Assembly (NCBI RefSeq): GCF_017654505.1
Contig: NC_054536.1
Location: forward strand, 31,409,446-31,473,445
Length of the DNA: 64,000 nucleotides
Source of the DNA: Polyodon spathula
Taxonomy: Eukaryota; Chordata; Actinopteri; Acipenseriformes; Polyodontidae
Direction of reading: 5' to 3'
Made by a program: the position numbers and the translations under genes. Positions 1-63,084 of this stretch are shown here, one piece after another (the first letter of the stretch is position 1; every line of letters begins with the position of its first letter). The notes under the pieces are model-generated. The model saw only the letters and a program-made list of their open reading frames with translations, did not search any database and was not told the DNA's origin.

Positions 1-1480
1 CGGCTCAGCCATGTATTAAAGCACTCAGGCACCAAGGGTGCAGAGGCGTTGAGGGCACTGAGCAAGGTAGAATACACTATTGGTGCACCGAAGCACGAGT
101 GCAGGTGTTAGTGACATGCCGAGGCGCTAAGCACCGAGGCATGGAAGCATGAAGTCAACACAACCCGGGGTAGCACACAGCATACACTGGGGTGGATACA
201 CAGCTTGAGTGGCTGCAATAGGCAATCAGGAGAGCAGTACAGGGGAGTGCACTGTGCTGCACCATGGTGCAGAGCGGCGATAACCTGGTCCTGGACCGCG
301 TGCAGTCACACAACGTGGCAGCGCATAGCGTATGCCAGAGTGGAGCACAGGCTCACAGAGCTGCGGTATGTTAGGTAGGAATAAAACTGTACTGTTTTTT
401 TTTTTTTTACTGCAAAGGCAGCAATAGGAAAAAAATATAGGCTGATACACATAGCCATCCAGCTATGGGAGAAACACATTCACCATGCCAGACGGGTGAC
501 CAAGCAGGCCAAGTAGGCGGGCTAAAATAAGCCTGCTGATTCAACTCAAGGGCGGGACCCTGCAGAGCTGGGTCCCGGTAGAGGAATCAAGACGCTACTA
601 CTTTTTCTTTTTAAACTGCAAGGCAGTAAAGAAAAAACATTCACACACACACAAAACAGCAAGGTAAAATAGCAGTCACCACAGCAGCACGTGTAACAAT
701 AGTTACCACGGCAATGCGGGTAACTGACTCTTGTTTTTAAAACAGCGTGCCGAGTAGGCGAGCTGAAAATAGCCTCAACAGCGGAGCTAGCAGAACTGGG
801 TCCCAGTGGAAGAATCACGTTTGTATTATTTTTATTTCTAAACTGCAAAGCAGTGAAAAAAAACCACACATACATTCACACAACAGCAAGCTGTGAGGGT
901 AATACAACAAACACCATGGCAACACGGGTGAATTGAAATTTTTAAGTGCACCGAGAGGGCAGGATGAGGAAGTCCAGCAGTGTGAACTCTACAGCAATAG
1001 CAGAGGAAAACAGAAAACAGCAAGCGCTGTAAGGTTTTAAGCAGACTGCAATCGCAAAGCGATGTAGGCTGTTACACAGAAAAAGAGTAAACACAACATA
1101 GTAATTGGACAGGGATGTCTACGGGTGTCTAGTAACAAGACCGGGACAGCGCGTAGCCTATAGCGGAGTGGAGCTGCTGGTGGACTAACTTGACAACAGG
1201 GACAAGGCAGGCCTAGCCCTGGTGGAGTAACAGCGCTCTCCCAAGTAAAAAAGAAAGGGTGAAAGACACACACTCACTCACTTAAATTAATACTGCACAG
1301 TCGACTCACAGACGACAAAGACAAGCAGCCTGCAACGCAAGCGAGCAGGTGCTGAAGGCAGTATAAGAAAGAGAAAAAAGGGCTACGATTTAGGAGCTAC
1401 TGATTCTGAGAAAAGCCAGCTTTCAGCACGAAGTACAAGGGAACTAGCAGCAAGCTCAACACAGCGCTTTAAGTAATAAA
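1..1480. repeat. Degenerate tandem repeat region, period about 250 bp
   Basis: Two diverged units are clear: GGCCAAGTAGGCGGGCTAAA at about 508 and GCCGAGTAGGCGAGCTGAAA at about 749. Both are followed by CTGGGTCCC and AAACTGCAA(A)GGCAGT. Weaker relatives occur near 400 and 1045. The first 170 bases carry a shorter motif around GCACCGAGGC. Open frames here are short and look non-coding. It is probably a decayed satellite or an internal transposon repeat. Confidence 0.6.
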
Positions 1481-3799
1481 AAGGGCTCAATGCAACACAG
1501 ACTGTCTTACCTTACCAACTTGAAAAGCGAAGAGGTCGATCCTTCCCTGCGTGACAGTTTTATTCCCTTGGTAGGCAGGACCGAGGAGGTAGAGGGAGGG
1601 GGGCCCATATCGGCAGCTTTGATAGTAAGAGCTCAGTGTCACCTACCAATAGGCAGGCATATATCTCATAAATGATGTTTGGTGGCCATCTTCGAATTGA
1701 AAGGGAACCTGCATTTACACACGCTGAAAACGTGATGTATTCGGCAAGTGGGAAATTGACTCCAAAAATGGAAATCATGATCACAATATTGTGCTTATTT
1801 TCAACATAGATCATCCTCCACTGATACAGTACTTTTGCAGGGACATCTCTTGGGTTCCAAAATACTTTCCAGAGAGACAAAGAGCTCACACTGGAGAGAT
1901 CATCAAAGGGGCTGATGATTATGGCAGTAATCAGGTGATGCTTGTCTGGGCTGTGTTCTCAGCTGCCTCGTCTCTTCAGGCTCTCTGAATGGGCTTGATT
2001 ACCTCAAGGAGCTCCTTCTCCACACAGCGCCCCAGAAAACAAGCAGCTCCCTTGTGCGCAGCCTGGCAAGATCCCTAATGAGACGGCCTTCCTCTTCAAC
2101 AGCCCCAATTATTCCCTAATGTACTCCATCAGGGCAGCCAAGAGAATGCTTAAACTGACACATACATTTGTATTTTGTTTACAATGCTTACCAGTTATTT
2201 TAATAAAGACATTCTCTGTGGGGACATCAAAGAGGGATATTTCCCCTGGAATATACACCACCACCCCTCCCCTCACTGCAAATGATGCAGAGCTTGGCCC
2301 AATGAAAAATTCTTCTGTATGAAAGATTTAAAAACCTAGGATTAAACAGATTACACAAGATAAACATGCAGGGATTATTATAATTATGATTGTTTATAAC
2401 TAACCAATCCATGTGACCAGGAAACTGCCCATATATCGCTCTTTCCCAACCTTTTGTTTAAAAACTTCAGAAACTATAACAATGTATCTATTGATTTAAC
2501 AAGCATGTAGCCACTTTTTTTGGACTGCTCCAAACATAAGGAATATTAAGAGAAGTGTTTATTAAACCTTATGAACCTCTGATGTAACTTTAAAAAAAAA
2601 GGATGGTAAGTAAGTAGATTCAAGAAAATGCAGTCCTTTTCTTCAATCAGTTGTTAGGTTTATTGAAATATGCAGGGAGTCTGGTCCCAGGTACAGGATA
2701 AACAGATTACTCGTTCTTACAATTTTTGCATGACATTAAATACCCCTCTATATAGATGGTCCACCTCCTCTTTCTCTGACATTTAACCAATAGCAAAGGT
2801 ACAACACATTATTGTTACCATATACTATATGTATTTAATTTAGTGTGTATGTTTGTGTGCGTCTGTATAGTGTGACTACCTCTGAACTCAGTGTATTCTT
2901 CAAACCCTTGGTGGCCCTAAAGGCCCATACATCTAGTTTTTGTCATCTTCCTTGTTCCTATTTCTCTGTATTGCTTGGGACTCTGAGTCCAGTGGCATTA
3001 TCTCTTATTCTCCCCGAGAACCTTTGGGTCCAACGGCAATCTCTGCTGGGCATTCCAAAAGTCTTACTTGGCCCCTTCTGGTCCACAGCATTGTTATAGC
3101 TTGCAGTCAATGCTGGGCAAGAAGCTTGTAGACGCAAGGGCTCATCAATTGTTAGCAGTACATGAATACCCCATAATCCCTTATCAGTATTAGGAAATGA
3201 AACAGCACATTAAGAGTCAATATTCTGTCAGTGCCATGGACGGTGCCTATTGCAACTCTTGTGAGCAAAACATTTTGGGTTGACACATGCCTAGTCGTAG
3301 CATGTGTTCAAAACAGTAAGTGAACTTAGCTTCTAGCAACTCCAACGTGCAGCACAGCACAGCTGTGGGAGAAAGCGTGAACCAACCTAGCAGCTGTGTG
3401 GACTAAAGCCATTGTCCACCCTCAAGGCAGATATTTGTGTCAAGGGTGTCACGAGAACTTTGCCTGCAAGCAACAGCCAAATATGAAATACTTACTTAGG
3501 AAGTTGTTTTGCCTTAATTAGAACTACCTTAGGGGTACATTTGTAGGAATTAACTTGTCTGTTGCTACATTTTTATTTCTCTCCCCCATGTAGGTTATAA
3601 GTTTTGCCAATTTACATGTCAATTTTCCTCCAGCCACAAACAATATCTAATACTCAATAAGATGGCGCTCGTGTTAAAAAATTACCCTTAATTCTTATGC
3701 TTGAGTTACAGAAGTTAATTTAATACATTAAATAAGCAGGTGCAGCACTGCTTAGTTTGTAACATCTGCTTAGAACACAATAAAAGCACAACTAAGGGT
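1481..3799. other. Intergenic stretch beyond smarcc1, no gene recognised
   Basis: AT-rich sequence with no convincing exon. A stretch at about 1860-2110 is more GC-rich and partly open on both strands, but no family was recognised. Otherwise nothing supported is seen. Confidence 0.5.
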
Positions 3800-5015
3800 T
3801 TTCATACAAAACACAACTTTTATTTGACAGGTGTCAAGGTCTCGGTACCAATTAAAAACATACAAATTGCATGAACTCTAAAGTGAGAGTCTACACAAAG
3901 TTATTTTAAAAACAAAATTAAAAAATGTATTGAGCAATACCGTTCAGTTAAATTCCCCTGTACCCTGGAGGGGGGGGGGGTCATGTGGTATTTAGAGTTT
4001 GAACCAGGTCTCACAGCAGTGGACACACAGCTACCATCATCAAAAATCATCAGAACAGTAATATTCACACTACTGAAGTCTGTAATCCAAAACTGTACTT
4101 CAAGGAAAAGATCAAATATCTAAAATTAGCTCTACTTTAAAATCGAAGCACAAAGACATTTAAAAGACACTTCAACTCAAAGTATATTTGATGTCACATC
4201 ATTTTTTGGTTTTCCTGAACCTCTAATTCACCAATAGATGTCACAGCCAGTTGGCTTGGTGATAGTAAGTGGGGGGGGGGGGGGGAGTTCTGTGGCTTCT
4301 CTAATGTGGTACACCATAAATGTGCACTCTCTCAGTGGGTGTGCGTGTGTGTAGAGATTCAACCCAGTTGTAACCCTTGGAAATAAAGACAGCCCTTGGT
4401 CAAAAACAGCAGCAACAAAATATTAAAATCTTTATCGCTACACTGTTTCAAAAACAAGCCATCATTCGCTAGAATTATTATTATTATTCCCCCCCCCCCC
4501 CCCCCCCCCCACCCACCCCCCACCCCCCCACCCACCCCCCCCCCCCCCCCCCCAAACTAAGTCTGTTCTTATTCACTGCTCTCTATATAAAACAAAATAC
4601 AGGTTTAAAAAAAAAAAAAAAAAAAAAAAATGGGGAGTCAGAGGTAGTTCTTCAAAAGAGAATATTGTCAAGACTCTACCCTAGAACTGTGGGAGGTTAA
4701 AAGAAAATCCTATTGATTTGGTCAATTACAAAAATGTTATGATAGAGCAGACAACAGCTAGATGACAAATGTATTTATTTATTTATTTATTTTAAAGTCT
4801 AGTCTTTACAATTGATTGGACAAGATAGAGGATAAAACTCGACTCCTGTAACCCAAATATTGTATTTCCAATTGCCTTTACTCTTCAATAAATGGTTTTG
4901 GAATAGTTGAAGGGCTATGGGCTGCTCTGGAAGGGTTTGCCTGCTATGAAATATTTATCTTGTGATGTTCTGAACTGAGATGAGTGTGTCAGGACTGATT
5001 TGGTTGGTTCATGTA
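3800..5015 (-). other. smarcc1: smarcc1 3' UTR and candidate polyadenylation signals
   Basis: No coding potential is seen. Minus-strand AATAAA words lie in the TATTTATT run at about 4768-4795 and at 3819-3824, so the transcript probably ends near 4.75 or 3.8 kb. The stretch also holds a C-rich tract, poly-A and poly-G runs. The exact end cannot be told from sequence alone. Confidence 0.45.
4489..4553. repeat. C-rich tract (poly-C with scattered A)
   Basis: About 65 bases, nearly all C with a few A, follow an ATT microsatellite and lie in the smarcc1 3' UTR or flank. In the transcript sense it is G-rich and could form quadruplexes. The length may be affected by sequencing slippage. Confidence 0.95.
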
Positions 5016-56828
<51,813 letters not shown>

Positions 56829-56893
56829 TGTTTCTAGCCGCCTTCCTTCCCCGCTCTGCCTTGACACTCACTATTCTAGGCCCAAAACTGCAC

Positions 56894-56905
56894 TGCGCAG
56901 GCGCC
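56894..56905. promoter_or_regulatory. NRF1-like site upstream of smarcc1
   Basis: TGCGCAGGCGCC fits the NRF1 palindrome and lies 66 bp before the smarcc1 ATG, a typical place for CpG-island housekeeping promoters. A weaker TGCGCAGTGCG lies at 58129-58139 in the kansl1-like leader. Confidence 0.5.
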
Positions 56906-57540
56906 AGCACACAAATAATTTTGATGTCGCGCGGTTCGCGGGATCACAAAGGGCTTCTGGGAATTGTATTTTACAGACTATGTCAGGGTTATAAATGTCA
57001 TCTAGTCAGCACTCCAGTGAATGACACAAGCAAAGCTATAATAAAATGTAGAACTACCTCAGCATCACACTCAACAACATAGGCAACAAAAAGGAGGGAA
57101 ACGTTTTTCTTTTAATATGATTGGCGCTCAGCAGGTGTATTTGGTGATTTTACGTATTGTTCCATTATTTATAGACTGTCGTCCATTGCAATGTAGTAAT
57201 AATTAGATGTATCATCTTGTTTCCTAGTTTCCTGGATGGATAACAGAGACGTTGGCAAACGCAAGGGCACTCTGCCAGGTGTGTAAAAAAAAAAAAAAAA
57301 AAAGTAATTCCTAACCTCTTTGGTTTAGTAAAACCCATCACACCCCTTTCCCCTGTTGTATTGGAACCCTAAACCCCACCCTGAACTTTGAGAAGTGGTC
57401 ACGTGTTCTGGGAGGGAGGGTTCTTATCGTCTGTCCTGCCATGTGAGGAGATGCCACGGATGAGAACTAAAGTTTGTACTGAGGCATTCCGACCTACATT
57501 CACACGAAATGCATTTACAGTAAAGAATGGAAATAAAACT

Positions 57541-57542
57541 CC

Positions 57543-57582
<40 letters not shown>

Positions 57583-57598
57583 ATTATTATTATTATAT
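57541..57598. repeat. (ATT)n microsatellite
   Basis: About 19 ATT units lie in the middle of the divergent interval. The Ile-rich open frame across it is an artefact. Confidence 0.95.
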
Positions 57599-58228
57599 TC
57601 TGTATCAATTGCATAGTAGTTTGATCCTGGTTTTGCTATGAGTAATAAGACACATCGGAGTCATTATCGCCATCCCTGTCATTAGACTTTCTTTTTCTTT
57701 CTTTTTTCTTATGATTTTTTTTTTTTGTATACCCCAATATAAACAAATATAAAAAGCGGACAGATATATTAGGTCTGTCATGCATAAGGAAAAGACTGGA
57801 TTCACCCTTACAAATGAATATTGGAGTATTGTTAACGCGGTAGTATACACTAACACTGCGTTATACTGTTTTATAACTGCAGTAGTGGTATTGCAGTGTT
57901 TTATGTGGGGTGCAACGAAGAAAAACAGAATAATTAAGAAATTGCAAATAAAAGCAAGAATATGTCGATGATTTAGAAATATTGTTCTCTGCAAATAATA
58001 AATGGTAAAATACCCTTTATTTGTAATAATAACACCCACTTAAAAAAAATTGCAGCATAAAGAAAAATGAGGGCGCCGTTGATCTCTGCAAGTTGTAGCC
58101 AAGAAAGAGCGCTTGCCGCAGCGGCGTCTGCGCAGTGCGTGTGGTTGTGTTTGTCGATTGGGAGGAGACAGAAAGAGCGCGGAGGAGGAGAGAGAGAGTG
58201 AGAGAAACATTAAGCGCAAAGAGAATTG

Positions 58229-58390
58229 ATGGAGAAACCGGATTTGAGGAGCGGCTGGTGATACAGGATCTGCCTCCCCGGGACACCGAGATATATGCGC
58301 CGGAATTCTCTCCACGCGTTCCCCTCATCTCTTGGTCATGCCACCAAGCAGATTGGACTATGTATTTTTATTTCACCTGGCCTAAGATGA
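58229..58390 (+). promoter_or_regulatory. Three uORFs in the kansl1-like leader
   Basis: Upstream ATGs out of the main frame open uORFs at 58229-58261 (MEKPDLRSGW), 58295-58390 (MRRNSLHAFP...) and 58338-58385 (MPPSRLDYVF...). The second ends with a TGA that overlaps the main ATG at 58387 as ATGA. The main frame is itself open without ATG back to about 58098. Whether these are in the mature leader depends on the transcription start. Confidence 0.5.
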
Positions 58391-60398
58391 ATGCCAGTGC
58401 AGCGGGCGGAGGTGGATCCGGGGTCCTGCCAAGCAGCAGCTGTTGCAACAAACGGGGGAGCAGCGCTCCAGTGGTGAATGGGAGCAGAGCCTCTGCTGCT
58501 CTTGCGGCGGCCACTGCTATTACTCCAGGCCAGGGCTCTGCAGATTCTACTGACAGCGTTAGGCCTCAAATCTGCGAGTCTGATAATGATATTACTATCG
58601 GCAACAACAAAGGCAATAAAATTACTGCTCTAGAGGAGTGCAGTATTGGGGCTGGTGGGACCAGCAGTGCTCATGTGCCTGTAGAAGTGAATTGCTACTC
58701 GGCTGTAAATGGGGAAGAAATGAAGGCGGCAGACAGTTATATGAATGATCATACAAATAATAACTACGGTGATCGTAAAAGTGGGGACGGACAATATATT
58801 TTTGTGACAACGCCAGCTGTCAGGACGACAGGGACTTCTCTGGCTGCTAGCACAAGCTGCACAAGCAGTAACGGGGACCCGGACTCCTCCCTTGTTCTTC
58901 CCAGCTGTGCTGGAGACGGAACTGGGCAGAGCGAAGCAGCGACAGCCACTTGGGATCGTACACTAAATAAGGCTTGTTTCTTAGCCAGGCACAATCGCCA
59001 GGGCAGCTGGTTGGAGGTGAAACGGCCGTGTTTTCCAAGCAGCAACAGCAGCAGGGCAACACACTGCAGCAAAGCCCACATAAGGTCCGAGGAATCGGAT
59101 TTTAAAGAGCCGACAGCCCCAGCCGCGGTTCACAGCAGTGTCTTCTCCTTTCCCGGTCTCGTCAACGGCAGTAAAGATCCCCAGACAACGTTTGGCAAGA
59201 TCGACAGGATCGTTGGTGTTTCATATTGCGGGAAAGAAGATCACTCAGATAGGATTGCTATGCCTCTGTATCATAATGCTGACGAAAACAGCAGTGTAAG
59301 TAGTCGTTCAAGGCGGGAGCCAAAATCTGCCAAAGGGCGGGTAAGGTTGTACAAGGTGCGCACTTTTGTTGCCTCTTCTGCAGCAGCTAATAATGGCAGT
59401 AATAATAACAGCACTAGTAGCGGTAGTATTAATGGTTTTAGTGGTGATTTGACACACAAACGCCTCAGCAGTGATGATGGTGATAGTATTAAACTAGACG
59501 AAGGCAGCACAACGTCATTTACCATTGGTAACAGTAGCACTACTGCTGGCACCCAGGTCTCTGCAGCTAAGGAGTGCAGAAGGCTTGACTCTCAAGTAAA
59601 TCAGCAAGGGGACCTGCTGATGTCACATCCAGGTCCTAAAGCCAGATGGGCTGATGGCAAAACTTGCTTTGTGAAAAAAAAAGAGGGATACTTGACAAAT
59701 AGAAATTACAGTAATAGTAACCTTCTCCAAAAGGACCCCCTGGGGTCGAAGGGAAACACTACCATCAACAACAGTGTCAGCGTGGAGCTGATGAAGAGCA
59801 CTAATGGCTTCAGGACGGCACTAGATTTGACCCTCTGTGGTGCTGGGGCTGACTGTGTGGATGGTGTTGAGGGGGCTTGTATTTCAGAGGTGCCCAGCCA
59901 GGGGGAGCTAGAGGCTGGGGCCAGGGAGGCAGTGAGGAGGCAGGCGGAGATGGAGGCGCGAGCCCTGAGGATCTGCAAGAGGCTGCAGGTAGTCCAGGCC
60001 AAGCAGGTAGAGAGGCACGCAGTGCAGCAACTGAAGGGGCTGGTGGAGAGCGTGCTGAGAGGAGACCGCACACTGCCAGGAGGGGTAGCTAGTGTGCAGT
60101 CCCAGGACACGCTATACAGAACCAGTCCTCTCCTGTGCAATGCCTTACAAGCTGGACCCAGTCACTTTGGGAAGCATCCCTTCCTGCCCCGCACCCCCTC
60201 CCCACTCTCCCTGCCACTCCTCCCTGCCCAGCTGGGCTCTGGGGAGATGTCTCGGCTGGGGTGCAGCTTGGCGGCTGCCCTCAGGAGCACAGAGACGGCC
60301 CTTGATTCGGACGCCACGGCCAGTAGCTCCGGAGGGGAGAGTGACGTGGAGGAGAGAGAGCTAGGCGCTGCTCGGCCTGCACACAGACACCGACCGCT
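58387..60398 (+). CDS. kansl1: KANSL1-family NSL complex subunit, first coding exon (gene continues past window)
   Basis: KANSL1 scaffolds the NSL histone-acetyltransferase complex (KAT8, WDR5 and others) in the nucleus and binds mitotic microtubules (family knowledge). The exon encodes 670 codons plus two bases. Most of it is low-complexity, Ser/Asn/Gly-rich and unlike human. The end is diagnostic: AREAVRRQAEMEARALRICK, then RLQVVQAKQVERHAVQQLKG (coiled coil, about 511-555) and ALDSDATASSSGGESDVEER, then PAHRHRPL at a GTGAGT donor, just where the large human exon ends. KANSL1L lacks the QVVQAKQVERH word, so the match is to KANSL1; whether this is the direct orthologue or an extra paralogue is open. 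ATG 58387 (MNASAAGG) has A at -3; an in-frame ATG at 58360 (MYFYFTWPK) is possible. The PEHE domain is beyond the window. Confidence 0.88.
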
Positions 60399-61780
60399 GT
60401 GAGTAACCAACTAGCTGGGGGCCTAAACACTCTGCTGGTGTGGGTGGGTGGAAGGAAATGTGTAATTGCATAACAGTTTACACTGGTTAGAACATGTGTA
60501 GTGTAGATGAGATGAAAAACAACCCCTTTTTCTTACTTGCAGTCAATGGACCCACTTAAAGCAAGTTTATAATGTATATTTCAAATAAAATAACTAAATT
60601 AAATATCCCGACTCCAAATTGGATGATTTACTCTGCACAATTCTTTGGAAATGAGGCACCAGATATTTTAGGACATAGAAAAGGCCATTAGCCACACAGC
60701 TCAGCCAGCTGCCCTCATTGTCCCAACTTCCACTCATGCCCCCTTTTAAATAAACCCTCTTTTGTGTGCAAATCAGGAAGTCTTGAGTTGGTAGCCTTCA
60801 AGTTTCCATCAGTTTCTAGCAGTAATGTTTTACACACTGTAGCCCAGTATGAACAGTTAGCCTGCACCAACATTATATCCCAAGTGACCTGAAGTGTGTA
60901 TAATGCACAATTGCCCTAAACCTCATTAAACTTAATGCTGATGTCCAGGAAGTGGAGCACTCCACTTACTGTCTGTTTCCATCATACCCCCATACCAGGT
61001 GTGGCTACTGACAGAAGATGTGTTAATCCAGTTAGTGTAATTAGCCTGTCCTGTGTTAAGAAAACAATGTAGGACACAGCTTCCTGACTGGATGCATATA
61101 ACATTCCACCTTCCTATTGTGAAAACACTTGTGATTAACAGTGTCTACCTCATTGTGTCATACTTGCTGGGGTCACCTTTACATAATGACTCCTTGTTTT
61201 TACTTTTATCAAATTGTAATGAACATTATTATATGCATTTGTTACCACAAAGTTTTCACAGAATCTCTGCACATTTGTAGCAAGAAGTTACTGAATCTAC
61301 CATGCAGATTACACTACAGTACTCATTTGAATGTGCTATTTGTCCTTCGGTCTGGTTACTGTGACTGTATTTATTGTTTTTTAAGTACTCTATACAAATA
61401 AGCAGTGTGTTCTTTTCAGGGGTGCCGTTGCTCCCTAACGCTGGATAGAACGAATCAAAACGACATGCTGAACAATCATTAGAAGAAAACAATAAAAAAT
61501 GGTTTTCTACAAAAAATATGGAAAGTAACAGCTACAGTGTTCACATGTGTAATTGTTTTTTAGTCTTAGCTTTTAAGTTCTCGATTGCTAGCTCCATGTA
61601 TCCTTGTATATATTAATAGTCCATAATGACCCAACATAGTTTGTACTTAAGTTAAACAGTTATTTGGATTTCAACAGACACAGCAAATATGAAAGCTGAG
61701 GTGCTGATCAAGCTGTTTTATGTGCAAAATAATTATTGCACAATCTTGCAGGTCTTGTAACTAGGATTTGATTAATTACA
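60399..61780. other. kansl1-like intron, left part, nothing recognised
   Basis: The intron begins GTGAGTAACC. No further KANSL1 exon (family continuation RAEWKWAADRAA) was found before the window ends. AT-rich sequence without named repeats. Confidence 0.6.
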
Positions 61781-61789
61781 GACTACAAT

Positions 61790-62090
61790 CTATTCAAATA
61801 CCATGCTAAGAGTAAGACTTTGGTGTTCTTGTAGACTCATCATTGACCAGCCAGGCTGTGTGGCAAAGCAAAAGCCAAACAGAATGCATGGTTTTATGTT
61901 GCAGTCAAAATCTAGCTTGGGAAAGTTAACCTGAGTCACTTTTTGAAGCTCAGCAGCAGACGCCAGGACTTCATCTAGTCGTCTCTTAAAGAATGACGCA
62001 GGAGTAACAACTTGGCTTGGTAACCCATTCAATACACTCACCACTCTCCTGTATATCCTACCCTCTGCCCTAAAAACACATTTAGAAACT
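61790..62090. repeat. LINE fragments in both orientations
   Basis: The plus strand reads DFGVLVDSSLTSQAVW (about 61815-61862), a non-LTR polymerase C-terminal phrase. The minus strand reads VLNGLPSQVVTPASFFKRRL, then DEVLASAAELQ (62030-61940), like the LINE 3' region (NxLPxxVV...FKxxLD). Confidence 0.6.
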
Positions 62091-62094
62091 GATA

Positions 62095-62664
62095 GCCCTT
62101 TTACACTGACACACCCAAGCCTGTGACCCTCACCGGTCGGGTGCTTTTACCCTGGCAATATACCTGACCTGAGCTGACCCCGTACTGTGAAACTCCGGCC
62201 CAATAACATATCTGAACCTGGCTCGGGGCTGAAGCAGGCTGTGGGCGGGGTTATTGATTTTCAACATGATGCTGGTGCATCGTGACTGTTACATCTGTAA
62301 CCTTATTGCTTTTGCCTTTATATTATACGTTTAAGTTTCTTTCTTCAGTGTATACTGTCGTTTTGAAGTTGCCTTTTCACAGATTAACAACAGTAAAACT
62401 AAAGTAGTATGGATTTGTACAGGTTTTTTTTTGTCGATTTCATTAAATGTGAATCTCCATACATTAACAGTTTGTAATTATTGAAAAAAAATTACCTTTT
62501 TTGCCATATGCCTCCTATTCTCTGTGACTCGGCACGTTTATTACGTGTGACATCATTTGGTCTGGTTGGCTCAGCTCAGCTCTTCAGTGTAAAAGTAACT
62601 CAAGGTACCTGAGCCATAATAGGCTGGCTGGGCTCGGCACATGCTCGACTCGTGTAAAAGGGGC
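62095..62664. mobile_element. MITE with GCCCCTTTTACAC-type ends
   Basis: The left GCCCTTTTACAC and right GTGTAAAAGGGGC are inverted copies about 570 bp apart. Inside, CTGAGCTGACCC and GGTTGGCTCAGCTCAGC give further subterminal symmetry. No protein is visible and no clear target duplication was found. Confidence 0.6.
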
Positions 62665-62689
62665 ATGAGTGAGAAAGACTTGTAACAAT

Positions 62690-62850
62690 AGGGAGGGGAC
62701 ACTTCTTTACACAGACAGCTGTGAGAGTATTGGATGGGTTACTAATACAAGTTGTTACGAGGTATTAAACCTAATCCTTTAATAGGTGATGAGAGGAAGA
62801 GCATTGGTAGGCCAAATAGCCTCTTATGGCTGGTAACTTTTCTTATGCTC
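62690..62850 (+). repeat. LINE 3' tail (CR1-like)
   Basis: The words AGTATTGGATGGGTTACTAA, TTGGTAGGCCAAATAGCCTC and TTCTTATGCTCTTAC follow the common fish LINE tail. Part of it is an inverted copy of 61960-62060. Confidence 0.7.
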
Positions 62851-63084
62851 TTACAATATGAATCACTTCCAAACCTGGTTCAACCCGGCGGCACACAGAC
62901 CTGAGCCTGGTTTGCAATGGAAACAATCAGGGTTTAAATCAAGTGGAGATTTGGTCCAGAGGGAAGAATGCCCCCCTACTGACCCCCCAACACTACTCGG
63001 TACACTGCAGCATTGCATATTTGTTGCAGATGCTTCAGTTTAGTTTACTGCTAAATGTTTAAAGTCAGACATATCATCTACATG

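Larger units (their letters stand above)
56829..58386. promoter_or_regulatory. Divergent promoter interval between smarcc1 and the kansl1-like gene
   Basis: This interval of 1.56 kb separates the two start codons, which point away from each other. Both ends are GC-rich with many CpG (56580-56960 and 58060-58330), consistent with CpG-island promoters. No TATA box is evident at either end. The middle (57100-58030) is AT-rich and holds an ATT microsatellite at 57541-57598. Two separate promoters are as likely as one shared promoter. Confidence 0.6.

Noticed and set aside
57388..57624. Ile-rich open frames in the divergent promoter
   Set aside because: They arise from the ATT microsatellite on both strands.
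59706..60140. Minus-strand open frames opposite the kansl1-like exon
   Set aside because: They are shadows of the GC-rich coding exon, with no splice signals or family resemblance.
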